Shown one piece after another: positions 24,589 through 32,317 of a DNA stretch of 40,409 nt. Source of the DNA: Planctomycetota bacterium (GTDB lineage: Bacteria > Planctomycetota > GCA-2746535); assembly GCA_002746535.1 (NCBI GenBank), contig NVWA01000042.1:1-40409 (forward strand), read 5' to 3'. The position numbers were made by a program, and so were the translations under genes. The notes under the pieces are model-generated. The model saw nothing but the letters and a program-made list of their open reading frames with translations. It was not told the DNA's origin and made no database searches. How positions within the stretch are numbered: the first letter of the stretch is position 1; the number at the start of each line of letters is the position of its first letter.

Positions 24589-26640
24589 TTGGAACTGACA
24601 GACAAAATTCAATTTGTAAAAGGTATTGGGCCAACACGTTCAAAAAAATTTGCTGAACATAATATCTTTACAGTTGAGGATCTTTTGCGACTTTTTCCTA
24701 GGAAGCATTTAGATTTATCTAGTGTATATAGCATTTGCGAAATAAAAGAAAATGATGTAGTTACTGTTGCCGGTACAATCTCAAGAATTCAATCTAGAAA
24801 AACAAGAAAAATTGGTGAAAGAGTTGATGCCTTTGTACATGATGGTACTGGTGGCATTCAATTAACTTGGTTTAAATCAAGTTGGATGAAAAGTAAATTA
24901 TTGCAAGCGGGCACAGGTTTTTTTAGTGGTAAAGTAACTCGTTTTCAAGGTCGCAATCAAATGGTTAATCCATTATGTGAACTTCAAGGTGATGGGGGGA
25001 CAACCGCTGGAGGAATATTACCTGTATATCCTCCGTATACTGATATATCACAAACACAATTAAGAAAAATTATACGACAAACACTCGATTTATGTTCATC
25101 CAATTTAATTGATCCTCTTCAATCTCATTTAAAGGATCTAGGAATTATTCCTTATCAAAAAGCAATCGAACAAATTCATTTTCCTGAATCGGAAGTAGAA
25201 TATGAAGAGTCTTTTAATAGGTTTGTTTTAGAAGAATTTATTTTATTTCAATTAGCCATATTGACGCTTAAAAAAGAAAGAAAAATCGAAACAGATAGTA
25301 GTTCACTCAAGATTAATTCAAAAATAGACCAACATATAAGAAAACGATTCCCTTTTCAATTAACAAATGCACAAAATAAAGTGATATCAGAAATTGTTTT
25401 AGATATTACAGCTAATAAAAAAATGAATAGGCTTTTACAAGGTGACGTTGGTAGCGGTAAAACCGCTGTTGCAATATATTTTTTATTATCTTTGGTCGCT
25501 AATAAAAAACAAGGGGCGATTGTTGCTCCAACGGAAGTATTAGCGACGCAACATTATTTAAGTTTTAAAGAAACATTAAAAGGTTCAAAAGTTACCATCA
25601 GCTTTTTAATAGGTTCGCAAACTAAAAAAGAAAGAAAAGTTCAATTAGATCTAATCGAATCCGGTCAAGCTCAAATTATTGTCGGTACTCATGCCATCTT
25701 TTCAGATGATGTTAACTATCATGATTTAGGGGGTGTTGTTATTGATGAGCAACACCGGTTTGGTGTATTGCAAAGAGAAAAGCTAATTAAAAAAGGAAAT
25801 AACCCGCATGTGTTGGTCATGACCGCGACTCCTATTCCTCGTACATTAACATTAACCATCTATGGTGATCTGGATACATCAATTATAGATGAATTACCAC
25901 CAGGTAGACATCCAATAAAAACGATCATTGTCAAAGAAACTCAAAGAAAAAGAGCCTATGCGACGATAAAGCAAGAAATTGAAAAGGGACATCAAGCTTT
26001 TGTGGTTTGTCCTTTAATTGAAGAGAATGAAGACTTTGATTATAGTTCAGCGACGGAGTTATATAAAGATTTAAAAGAAAACGTTTTTCCTGAATTTAAC
26101 ATAGGTCTGTTGCATGGTAAAGTTGCTATTAATGAAAAAAAAGAAGTTATGGATGACTTTAAATCTGGCAAAATTAATATTTTAGTTGCCACTCAAGTTA
26201 TTGAGGTAGGTGTTGATTGTCCTAATGCATCAGTCATATTAATTGATGGGGCTGATCGATTTGGATTAGCCCAATTACATCAGTTGCGAGGTCGCGTTGG
26301 TCGTGGTGAACATTTATCAAAATGTTTGTTAATGACTAAAAAGGGTGGTGGCCCATCCCTCGCTAGGCTAAAAGTTTTAGAAGATACAAATGATGGATTT
26401 AAAATATCTGAAGCTGATTTGGAATTCCGTGGAACTGGTGAGTACTTTGGTACTCGTCAAAGTGGCATTTCTACCTTTAAATTAGGTAATCCTTTGAGAG
26501 ATATTAAAGAAATGATCCGAGCACGTAAGTTTGCAAGTTATTTATTAAACAAAAATTATGATAAAGAAGAAAATAATTTACTTAAAATAATGGTAGAAAG
26601 AGAATATCGAAATAGAATGCAATTAGGTGAAATTAGTTAA
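24589..26640 (+). CDS. recG: ATP-dependent DNA helicase RecG
   Basis: A 683-residue branch-migration helicase that remodels stalled forks and recombination intermediates. The N-terminal wedge/OB region begins DKIQFVKGIGPTRSKKFAEH and includes VTVAGTISRI and VDAFVHDGTGGIQLTWF. Helicase motifs are LLQGDVGSGKTAVA (motif I), DEQHRFGV (motif II), MTATPIPRT (motif III), and VGVDCPNASVILIDGADRFG with LAQLHQLRGRVGRG (motifs V/VI). Length is normal. The start is chosen as TTG 24589 because AGAGG (24579-24583) lies 5 bp upstream and the resulting N-terminus MELTDKIQFVKGIGP matches RecG; ATG 24565 and TTG 24544 are in-frame alternatives with no Shine-Dalgarno. The TetR gene follows after 20 bp. Confidence 0.95.
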   Translation: MELTDKIQFVKGIGPTRSKKFAEHNIFTVEDLLRLFPRKHLDLSSVYSICEIKENDVVTVAGTISRIQSRKTRKIGERVDAFVHDGTGGIQLTWFKSSWMKSKLLQAGTGFFSGKVTRFQGRNQMVNPLCELQGDGGTTAGGILPVYPPYTDISQTQLRKIIRQTLDLCSSNLIDPLQSHLKDLGIIPYQKAIEQIHFPESEVEYEESFNRFVLEEFILFQLAILTLKKERKIETDSSSLKINSKIDQHIRKRFPFQLTNAQNKVISEIVLDITANKKMNRLLQGDVGSGKTAVAIYFLLSLVANKKQGAIVAPTEVLATQHYLSFKETLKGSKVTISFLIGSQTKKERKVQLDLIESGQAQIIVGTHAIFSDDVNYHDLGGVVIDEQHRFGVLQREKLIKKGNNPHVLVMTATPIPRTLTLTIYGDLDTSIIDELPPGRHPIKTIIVKETQRKRAYATIKQEIEKGHQAFVVCPLIEENEDFDYSSATELYKDLKENVFPEFNIGLLHGKVAINEKKEVMDDFKSGKINILVATQVIEVGVDCPNASVILIDGADRFGLAQLHQLRGRVGRGEHLSKCLLMTKKGGGPSLARLKVLEDTNDGFKISEADLEFRGTGEYFGTRQSGISTFKLGNPLRDIKEMIRARKFASYLLNKNYDKEENNLLKIMVEREYRNRMQLGEIS

Positions 26641-26660
26641 TAAAGTACCATTGGTCATAT

Positions 26661-27269
26661 ATGCAAGAACGAGCTATTAAAACAAAGAGTAAAATTCTAA
26701 CAGTTGCCATAAATGAATTCTCTGAAAAAGGATACTACGGTGCTCGTATTGATGATATTGCCGAAAAAGCCCAAGTAAATAAACAAAGGATCTACGCCTA
26801 TTATGGCAATAAAGAAAAGTTGTTTACTGAAGTCTTAAAGCATTCTTATGATACGGTAATTAATGCCGAAAGTTTCATTAAAGATTTCTCCGAAGATGAT
26901 ATTCCCTATTTAGGTGAAATCATTTTAAAAGAATATATTAAATTTCACGAATCTCATCCAGAATTCTGGCGCTTACTCATGTGGGAAAACCTAAGTGAAG
27001 TAAAACATTTAAGTGCTCTCGCGGATTTAAGATCTGAATCAATGTCGGCTATTGCTTTGTTGTATGAAAAAGGTCAAGCCTTAGGCTGCTTTAAAAAAGA
27101 AGTTCAATTCACTTCTTTCATTTATACTTTAACAGCCTTATCTTATTTTATGTTTTCGAATAGATACTCTATGTCAACAATGTTCTCAGTAGATTATAAT
27201 GATGAATCTAATCGTGAGCATCTTGTCAATGATATTTTGAAGATACTATCTTTGCCAACGAGACCTTGA
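26661..27269 (+). CDS. TetR/AcrR family transcriptional regulator
   Basis: A 202-residue regulator with an N-terminal TetR helix-turn-helix (about 8-55): KSKILTVAINEFSEKGYYGARIDDIAEKAQVNKQRIYAYYGNKEK in three consecutive parts, including the invariant FxxKGYxxxxxxxIA and YxYYGxKExL patterns. The C-terminal ~145 residues are all-helical with hydrophobic and aromatic residues (WRLLMWENLSEVKHL, FIYTLTALSYFMFSNRYSM), forming the ligand-binding/dimer domain. It is 20 bp after recG on the same strand and may be co-transcribed. Its regulon is not evident; the nearest other gene is the convergent VOC protein. Confidence 0.9.
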   Translation: MQERAIKTKSKILTVAINEFSEKGYYGARIDDIAEKAQVNKQRIYAYYGNKEKLFTEVLKHSYDTVINAESFIKDFSEDDIPYLGEIILKEYIKFHESHPEFWRLLMWENLSEVKHLSALADLRSESMSAIALLYEKGQALGCFKKEVQFTSFIYTLTALSYFMFSNRYSMSTMFSVDYNDESNREHLVNDILKILSLPTRP

Positions 27270-27302
27270 CACTTGATTGAGTCTTCATTCTAATCAATTA
27301 AA

Positions 27303-27671
27303 TTACGGTTCTATAATTTCAGAAAAAGTGATTCGATTTCCAAAAGGGTCAACAATTACCATTTCTTTAGTTCCCCATGGTTTCTTCTCTATGCCGGGAT
27401 GAGAATATTTATAATCTTTATCCTTCAATTTATTTTGGAAATTTTCTATATCTTTAGTATTAATTTTTATTGCTGCACCAGGACAACAATCACCGTGATG
27501 TTCCGATAAATGAATTATACAATCGTCTTTGGAGATTTGCATATACAATGGAAACCCATCTTCAAATCGATGTTCCCAATCATTTTTAAATTCTAAAAAT
27601 TTAATATAAAACTCTTTTGCTTTTGCTTCATCAAATATTCTTAATATGGGTATGACATTATTCAATTTCAT
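27303..27671 (-). CDS. Glyoxalase/bleomycin-resistance (VOC) family protein
   Basis: A 122-residue single VOC domain of two beta-alpha-beta-beta-beta modules. The N-terminus NNVIPILRIFDEAKAKEFYI and the C-terminal VIVDPFGNRITFSE are typical of the bleomycin-resistance-like branch, with EHHGDCCPGAAIKI at the junction. This branch binds or sequesters small hydrophobic or glycopeptide compounds, or has unrelated lyase/dioxygenase roles; the specific role is not determined. The pair CC (about 62-63) is unusual for the family, though I cannot say it is functional. The start is ATG at 27671. The promoter region is shared with the divergent pseudopilin gene (27672-27857). Confidence 0.8.
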   Translation of the reverse strand: MKLNNVIPILRIFDEAKAKEFYIKFLEFKNDWEHRFEDGFPLYMQISKDDCIIHLSEHHGDCCPGAAIKINTKDIENFQNKLKDKDYKYSHPGIEKKPWGTKEMVIVDPFGNRITFSEIIEP

Positions 27672-27857
27672 ATAGTAGATCCTCTCACTAAAAGGCCTTT
27701 AATAGTAAATTATGGGTGTTATTCTTAGACTCGCCATAATATTATTGTTGGTAATCTACTAATTAATTATTAAAAATATAATTAATATTGATATTATTAG
27801 AGATGGTATTGATAGGAACCATTTTGAAAACACTTTAAATTTATTGGAAAGTAAATC

Positions 27858-28325
27858 ATGAATAGAACCTTAAAATTATTCACTCTAATAGAATTAATGA
27901 TTGTTGTAGCCATCATTGCTATTATCGCCGTAATAGCAGTACCAAATCTAATGGATGCACAAAGAAATTCAAAAGAAAGAGCGGCAATTGGTAATTTGAA
28001 AACCGTTATGAGTGATCAGGCTTCTTACCATTCTGACAATAATGATTATGCCACTTTGGTTGAATTATCCACGACCAATAAAGTTAACTTAACTGCCGCC
28101 AGTATTTCCGGCTATGTATATTCAGACTTATTTGTTCCGACAAATGATATTTTTGCAGTTCTTTCACTTCCATTTACTTTTGGAACAACCGGCAAGAAAA
28201 ATTTTATCTGTACCTCCTCTGGAAATATTCGCTATGATACAGTTGCTTCGACGGCATTAGATGACGTTGTAATCGCTGCACAAGCGACTCTAGATATTAT
28301 TAATAGCTTTGAAATAGCAAAGTAA
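27858..28325 (+). CDS. Type IV pilin/type II pseudopilin-like protein
   Basis: A 155-residue protein with a short leader MNRTLKL, then FTLIELMIVVAIIAIIAVIA, the class III (prepilin) signal with Phe at +1 and Glu at +5 and a long hydrophobic helix. Residue -1 is Leu instead of the usual Gly, a non-Gly -1 being familiar in Lentisphaerota-type FTLIEL proteins. The rest is a helical spine (NLMDAQRNSKERAAIGNLKTVM) and a globular domain with GNIRYDT near the end. It is a single gene with no other pilus or secretion genes in the window. It could be a type II secretion pseudopilin, a minor pilin, or one of the many lone FTLIEL proteins of PVC bacteria. GGAAAG precedes the ATG. Confidence 0.8.
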   Translation: MNRTLKLFTLIELMIVVAIIAIIAVIAVPNLMDAQRNSKERAAIGNLKTVMSDQASYHSDNNDYATLVELSTTNKVNLTAASISGYVYSDLFVPTNDIFAVLSLPFTFGTTGKKNFICTSSGNIRYDTVASTALDDVVIAAQATLDIINSFEIAK

Positions 28326-28368
28326 ATAGTTCTTATAATCTTTACCAAAATAATTTTGAATAATATAA

Positions 28369-29223
28369 TTACTTAAACGTTTTTAAATACTCATACCATT
28401 CTTTTTCTAATTGAATTGGTTCACCAATTAATTTTTTAAAATCTTTTAGTTCGTGTTCAGATTGAATAAATTTTAGAAGTCCTTGTTTATATTTTCCGTT
28501 TTTACCATCCACTAGAAAATGAAAAAAGGTCCACCAGTGCAAGTAGTATAAATTAACGTTTCTAGTTATATTGATGGGCTCTTGATCTTGAAGCAATGCT
28601 ATTAGTGGAATCACTTTATAAGTTTTCTTATCTGCTTCTAAATTACCGGATCTGAGGAAGGATAATTTTAACCACCATGCCGGATAAGAATTATAATCTA
28701 TTTTATCAAATTCAAATTTTCCATTAAGAATCATACATGTTGAAAAGTAACATGCCATGCCTTCATTTAGCCAAACGGGCATTGTTCGCTTCATTAATTC
28801 TGTATTGAACTGATGTATGACTTCATGTCGCATTCCATGGTAGGGGTTTGGCGTATCAAATTCCAAATAAAAATTAGAATATGGTTCCTGATAGTAGCCT
28901 TCTGCCCAATAAACAGGACTATATCTTTTGAATTCCTCTTGGGTTTCATATATCTTCATATGAAATAGTAATTGATCATTTAATTTTAATTCAATATTGG
29001 TGTCTTTATAAAAATTTACATATTCATTTAAAACTAAATTTGCTTCAACTAATAATTTTTGGGTATTCTCAGAAGTATCATTTGAATAGGCAATGAAATT
29101 ATGATATTTGACTTTATGTTTAAATGTCCAATACCATGATCCACTATATCGATAAAAAAATATCGAAAATAAAATAGTCATATAAAATAGATAACGGAGA
29201 TTTTGTTTGTAGATCTTTTTCAT
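28369..29223 (-). CDS. Membrane-anchored HExxH metalloprotease-like protein
   Basis: A 284-residue protein with an N-terminal hydrophobic segment (about 9-25, LRYLFYMTILFSIFFYR) acting as signal anchor. The zinc motif is HEVIH (His133, Glu134, His137) in MRHEVIHQFN, and WLNEGMACYF (Glu154) provides the third zinc ligand 17 residues after the second histidine, as in gluzincin-type (peptidase MA-like) folds. The C-terminal half contains many aromatic residues (LYYLHWWTFFHFLVDG). The same HExxH plus LNEG arrangement is seen in DUF1570-type proteins common in Planctomycetes. No partner gene is adjacent; it is isolated between the pseudopilin and the oxidoreductase, convergent with the pilin gene. 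Substrate unknown. Confidence 0.65.
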   Translation of the reverse strand: MKKIYKQNLRYLFYMTILFSIFFYRYSGSWYWTFKHKVKYHNFIAYSNDTSENTQKLLVEANLVLNEYVNFYKDTNIELKLNDQLLFHMKIYETQEEFKRYSPVYWAEGYYQEPYSNFYLEFDTPNPYHGMRHEVIHQFNTELMKRTMPVWLNEGMACYFSTCMILNGKFEFDKIDYNSYPAWWLKLSFLRSGNLEADKKTYKVIPLIALLQDQEPINITRNVNLYYLHWWTFFHFLVDGKNGKYKQGLLKFIQSEHELKDFKKLIGEPIQLEKEWYEYLKTFK

Positions 29224-29322
29224 AATTAGAAGGTAACCTTTTTTATTAATCAGTCATTTAAATTTTAACATTATTAAACTTTAATAATCTAAAAATATGA
29301 GCCAACTTCAATTATGATTTAA

Positions 29323-30678
29323 TCAAATAATTTCACTCCCGCCATATGTCAATGATTCCCTTAATTCATTAATATCAATGTCTTGAACAGAACATGAATC
29401 CTTCAGAGCAATTGCACTAGCAACCCCAACTGCTTCTCCCATTTGATTACAATTCACCATAACTCTTACCGCACCAAATGCCATTGCGTCGGCATCAAGA
29501 CTTCTTCCGGCAACTAAAACATTCCTGGATTGAGATGGTACTAATGATCGATAAGGGATTTGATAAAAACCAGGATCTTCAAGTGATTCATCACGCCATC
29601 TTCCTTCTGTCCGCTTTCCATCTTGGTGTGTAACTTCTCTGCCATCTAAATACCTGAAAATCAATCCACTTTTATCTGGGAAATGAATATCAGAACAATA
29701 TGTTCCATTGCCAATAGCATCATCAAACCTATTGCCATATAAGATATCCTCTCCATTTAATTTATATATACAATCTGCATGTCTAGACTCTCTAGAGCCA
29801 ATATATGTAGGTAATGAAAGTAATGCAATGTCTTTGCCACCTTCGAAGTTATTTCTCATTAAATCACATATCTTTCTAACTTGTTTTCTACCTTCAATTT
29901 CTGCTAGTGTTAATTCGTCAGCGTTAGAAACATCGACTCCGTGACACCTAGTTCCTGCTACCATGGTTACATCTGGTGCATTTGGAATTTTACCTGTCCA
30001 TAAAACACCTCGGTCAATGGATTCTTGATATTTTGGATCGAAGACCGCATTGCTTAAATTGAAATCTTTATTTAGTTCCTGAATTTTTCCGATTCCAGAT
30101 ATTTTTGCACATAAAGTAGGGGGCTGTATAGCATCATCCTTATGTGTTGTCCAACCCAGTCGATGGACTAAGTCTGCATCTCCGCTGGCATCAATAAAGT
30201 ATTTGGCTTTGATGCCTCTTCTTCCAGACTTGTCTTCTATGGTAATACCAATTAATTTTTCTCCATCTTTTATGGGAGAGCAAAATCTTGCGTGTAGAAA
30301 TGGTCTTACATTAGACTCTTTTATTAATTCGTCTAATTCAATTTTTAATTCTTCTGTATTCAAATAAAATCCAACGTGGGGTCTGTTACTCAATTCATTT
30401 ACAGCATTTCTGTATTTTAATCGCTCGATAACTTCCTTTGTAAGTCCTCCAATAACACTTTTATCAAAATTTGTATCGAGAAGCGAGTGCCATACATTGA
30501 CTAAACCAGCTGTAGCTACTCCACCAAAGAAACCATTGTTTTCAATGATACATACTTTAGCACCCATACGAGATGCCCGCACAGCTGCAAAAACTCCCGT
30601 GCAAGAACCACCTATGACACAAATGTCACATTCTTCAACAACCTCTACTTTTTGTTTATCTTCCCAATATTCAGACAT
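29323..30678 (-). CDS. FAD-dependent oxidoreductase (FAD_oxidored family)
   Basis: A 451-residue flavoprotein. The N-terminal FAD-binding Rossmann motif is CVIGGSCTGVFAAVRASRMG (20-39), with Glu46 in CIIENNGFFGG binding the adenosine ribose. The C-terminal FAD motif is VLVAGRSLDADAMAFGAVRV, and NCNQMGEAVGVAS follows. FIDASGDADLVHRLGW is also characteristic of the PF12831 family. There is no signal peptide, so it acts in the cytoplasm. Members are common in carbohydrate-degradation loci of Lentisphaerota and Planctomycetes; substrates are mostly unknown, and sugar-ring oxidation is only a hypothesis. Shine-Dalgarno GAGG lies 8 bp before the ATG. It is divergent from the AraC regulator (122 bp gap), which probably controls it. 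Confidence 0.8.
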   Translation of the reverse strand: MSEYWEDKQKVEVVEECDICVIGGSCTGVFAAVRASRMGAKVCIIENNGFFGGVATAGLVNVWHSLLDTNFDKSVIGGLTKEVIERLKYRNAVNELSNRPHVGFYLNTEELKIELDELIKESNVRPFLHARFCSPIKDGEKLIGITIEDKSGRRGIKAKYFIDASGDADLVHRLGWTTHKDDAIQPPTLCAKISGIGKIQELNKDFNLSNAVFDPKYQESIDRGVLWTGKIPNAPDVTMVAGTRCHGVDVSNADELTLAEIEGRKQVRKICDLMRNNFEGGKDIALLSLPTYIGSRESRHADCIYKLNGEDILYGNRFDDAIGNGTYCSDIHFPDKSGLIFRYLDGREVTHQDGKRTEGRWRDESLEDPGFYQIPYRSLVPSQSRNVLVAGRSLDADAMAFGAVRVMVNCNQMGEAVGVASAIALKDSCSVQDIDINELRESLTYGGSEII

Positions 30679-30744
30679 TTCGATTTCCTCATTAAATTAA
30701 ATATAAAGATTATGAGCAGAAAGAAAAATTTTAATATAGACTAA

Positions 30745-30794
30745 AATGCTAAATAAATATAATAATAATGCTATTTAATTAATAATAAAGCATT
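30745..30794. promoter_or_regulatory. Three AATGCT half-sites at 22-bp steps (probable AraC operator)
   Basis: AATGCTA occurs at 30745-30751 and at 30767-30773, and the inverted form AGCATT at 30789-30794. The start-to-start distance is 22 bp in both steps, two helical turns, as AraC-family proteins need for adjacent half-sites. The block lies in the 122-bp gap between the divergent FAD oxidoreductase and the PocR-AraC regulator, and the last half-site is 6 bp before the regulator ATG. Autoregulation plus control of the oxidoreductase is inferred. I found no AATGCT copy in the lyase/GDPD gap. Confidence 0.5.
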
Positions 30795-30800
30795 TATATT

Positions 30801-31622
30801 ATGAATATAGAGATTATAGAAGACTTTCAACGATTGCTGGAAGTCGATGTTTTATTCAAACCATCCCCCTTTTTAGAGGGCGTAAATGGGACGGTGGATG
30901 ATGTGCACTCAAATTCATTTTGTAATAAAGTGAAATCAAATAATTCTAGGCTTATCAATTGTCGAAAAGACTGCTTCTCCGATTTACATGAAAAGTTTAA
31001 AATTAAATTGCACACCAGTGAAATGAAAAGTTGTCATGCTCAAGGTCAATTAATTTGTATTCCGATTTATTTTGAAAACGAATATATGGGAACACTACTC
31101 ATTGGGCCCTTTCAACATATGTCTAGAAGGCTTTCCCATAAAATAAAAGAGATAGATATATTTTTAAAAGAGTTAGCTGTATTCGATAATCAAAAATGCG
31201 ATTCAATTAAAAATGTTGGTCAGGCTATTGGTGAAAAGGTAGCAATAAATATGATAGAAGCTCAGTATAGTCATCTGAAAAAAGAGTTGCATCCAAAAGT
31301 TCTAGCTTGCCAACAATATTTAAAGTTAAAGTTAAATAAAAATATTACAATCGAAGAAGTATCTAATCACATTCATATGAGCGAATCTCGATTAATGCAT
31401 TTATTTAAAGAGGAGGTAGGGCAGAGCGTTATCTCTTATTTCAATCATTTAAAATTAATTGAAGCCGAGAAATATTTGATTTATACAAAATTTAATATCA
31501 ATAAAATATGCGCTTTACTTAATTTTAAATCACCCTCTTATTTTGGAGTTTTATTTAAAAACAAATCTGGAGAAACACCTTTGGTGTTTAGAAAAATAAA
31601 TAAAAAGTTAATAGATCCATAA
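30801..31622 (+). CDS. AraC family regulator with PocR-like N-terminal sensor
   Basis: A 273-residue regulator. Residues ~5-160 form a PocR-like sensory domain with Cys41, Cys54, Cys58, Cys78 and Cys86 (FCNKVKSNN, RLINCRKDCFSDLH, SCHAQGQLICIPIYF, MGTLLIGPFQ), a PAS-like fold seen in PocR and related hydrocarbon/sugar sensors. Residues ~170-268 are the AraC double helix-turn-helix: ITIEEVSNHIHMSESRLMHLFKEEVG and FNINKICALLNFKSPSYFGVLFKNKSGETP (each shown in the gene; FKNKSGETP is the typical end). It stands between the leftward oxidoreductase and the leftward lyase operon, and is the likely controller of this locus. No Shine-Dalgarno is obvious. Confidence 0.85.
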   Translation: MNIEIIEDFQRLLEVDVLFKPSPFLEGVNGTVDDVHSNSFCNKVKSNNSRLINCRKDCFSDLHEKFKIKLHTSEMKSCHAQGQLICIPIYFENEYMGTLLIGPFQHMSRRLSHKIKEIDIFLKELAVFDNQKCDSIKNVGQAIGEKVAINMIEAQYSHLKKELHPKVLACQQYLKLKLNKNITIEEVSNHIHMSESRLMHLFKEEVGQSVISYFNHLKLIEAEKYLIYTKFNINKICALLNFKSPSYFGVLFKNKSGETPLVFRKINKKLIDP

Positions 31623-31642
31623 ACTAATTATATTAATTTTGA

Positions 31643-32317
31643 TTAATCTAATATTTTAAATAGTTTAAACTTTTCCCAATATAATTTTGATTGGAATGTT
31701 CTTAGACCTATTAAACCTTCTCCGTAGGGCCCATCAAGATCTTCCCATGATAACCTTTCTTCACCATCAACTCTTAGAATTAATTTATTTTTGAATTTGA
31801 TGATTTCAAATTGATATAAATTATTTTGTTTGCAATGATAGGTATAGTCTTCATTGACTAAATTAAATCCCGGATTTTTCCTCATTCTTATTCTTGCTTT
31901 TGTAGACCCATCAGGATATTTACCAGAATCGGCATCGTAGTCATTTAAATAGGTGATGATATAACCATTCAATTCATGATAGAGATTATAAGCTCCAGAT
32001 TCTCTTTCATCTCTTGATTCTATCATTGGTTTATCATTTGGATGATTGTAGCATAAGAATAAATTTATATTGTTGGCACCAATACCCGATTGTTCGACAA
32101 GTGCATTGTAAGTAATGATAAAGTTTTCGGGATGTTTTTGCTTAAGCCATACTGTGCCAGATGCTCCTTTATTTTGTCCAGGTTTGTCAATGTCCACATA
32201 GATTTTATGATCATTTGTGAAGACATCCATTTGACCTTCAACCCACCATTGGTCTAAATCATTTTCAAAATTTTCTTCGAAAAGTAGTTTTGTTTTGAAT
32301 TCCATATTTGCATTCAT
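31643..32317 (-). CDS. DUF1961/YesU-like beta-sandwich (concanavalin-type) protein
   Basis: A 224-residue protein with no signal peptide. It aligns by eye with Bacillus YesU of the rhamnogalacturonan locus: an N-terminal WWVEGQMDV (compare WRMEGGG), GTVWLKQKHPENFIITYNAL, RESGAYNLYH (compare RTGTYPEYHSG), RIRMRKNPGFNLVNE (compare NLRKSRGFHL), and GPYGEGLIGLRTF (compare GPVLTKGKIGFRQM). YesU/DUF1961 is a concanavalin-like lectin fold with no established reaction. It directly follows the lyase gene: the lyase stop (TAG) is immediately next to this ATG, so the two form one operon and are translated in tandem. A role in binding or hydrolysing the lyase product is inferred. Confidence 0.7.
   Translation of the reverse strand: MNANMEFKTKLLFEENFENDLDQWWVEGQMDVFTNDHKIYVDIDKPGQNKGASGTVWLKQKHPENFIITYNALVEQSGIGANNINLFLCYNHPNDKPMIESRDERESGAYNLYHELNGYIITYLNDYDADSGKYPDGSTKARIRMRKNPGFNLVNEDYTYHCKQNNLYQFEIIKFKNKLILRVDGEERLSWEDLDGPYGEGLIGLRTFQSKLYWEKFKLFKILD

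Noticed and set aside
27273..27297. TTGATT/AATCAA hairpin between the TetR and VOC genes as a bidirectional terminator
   Set aside because: Six-bp AT-rich stem with a 13-base loop; too weak to support.
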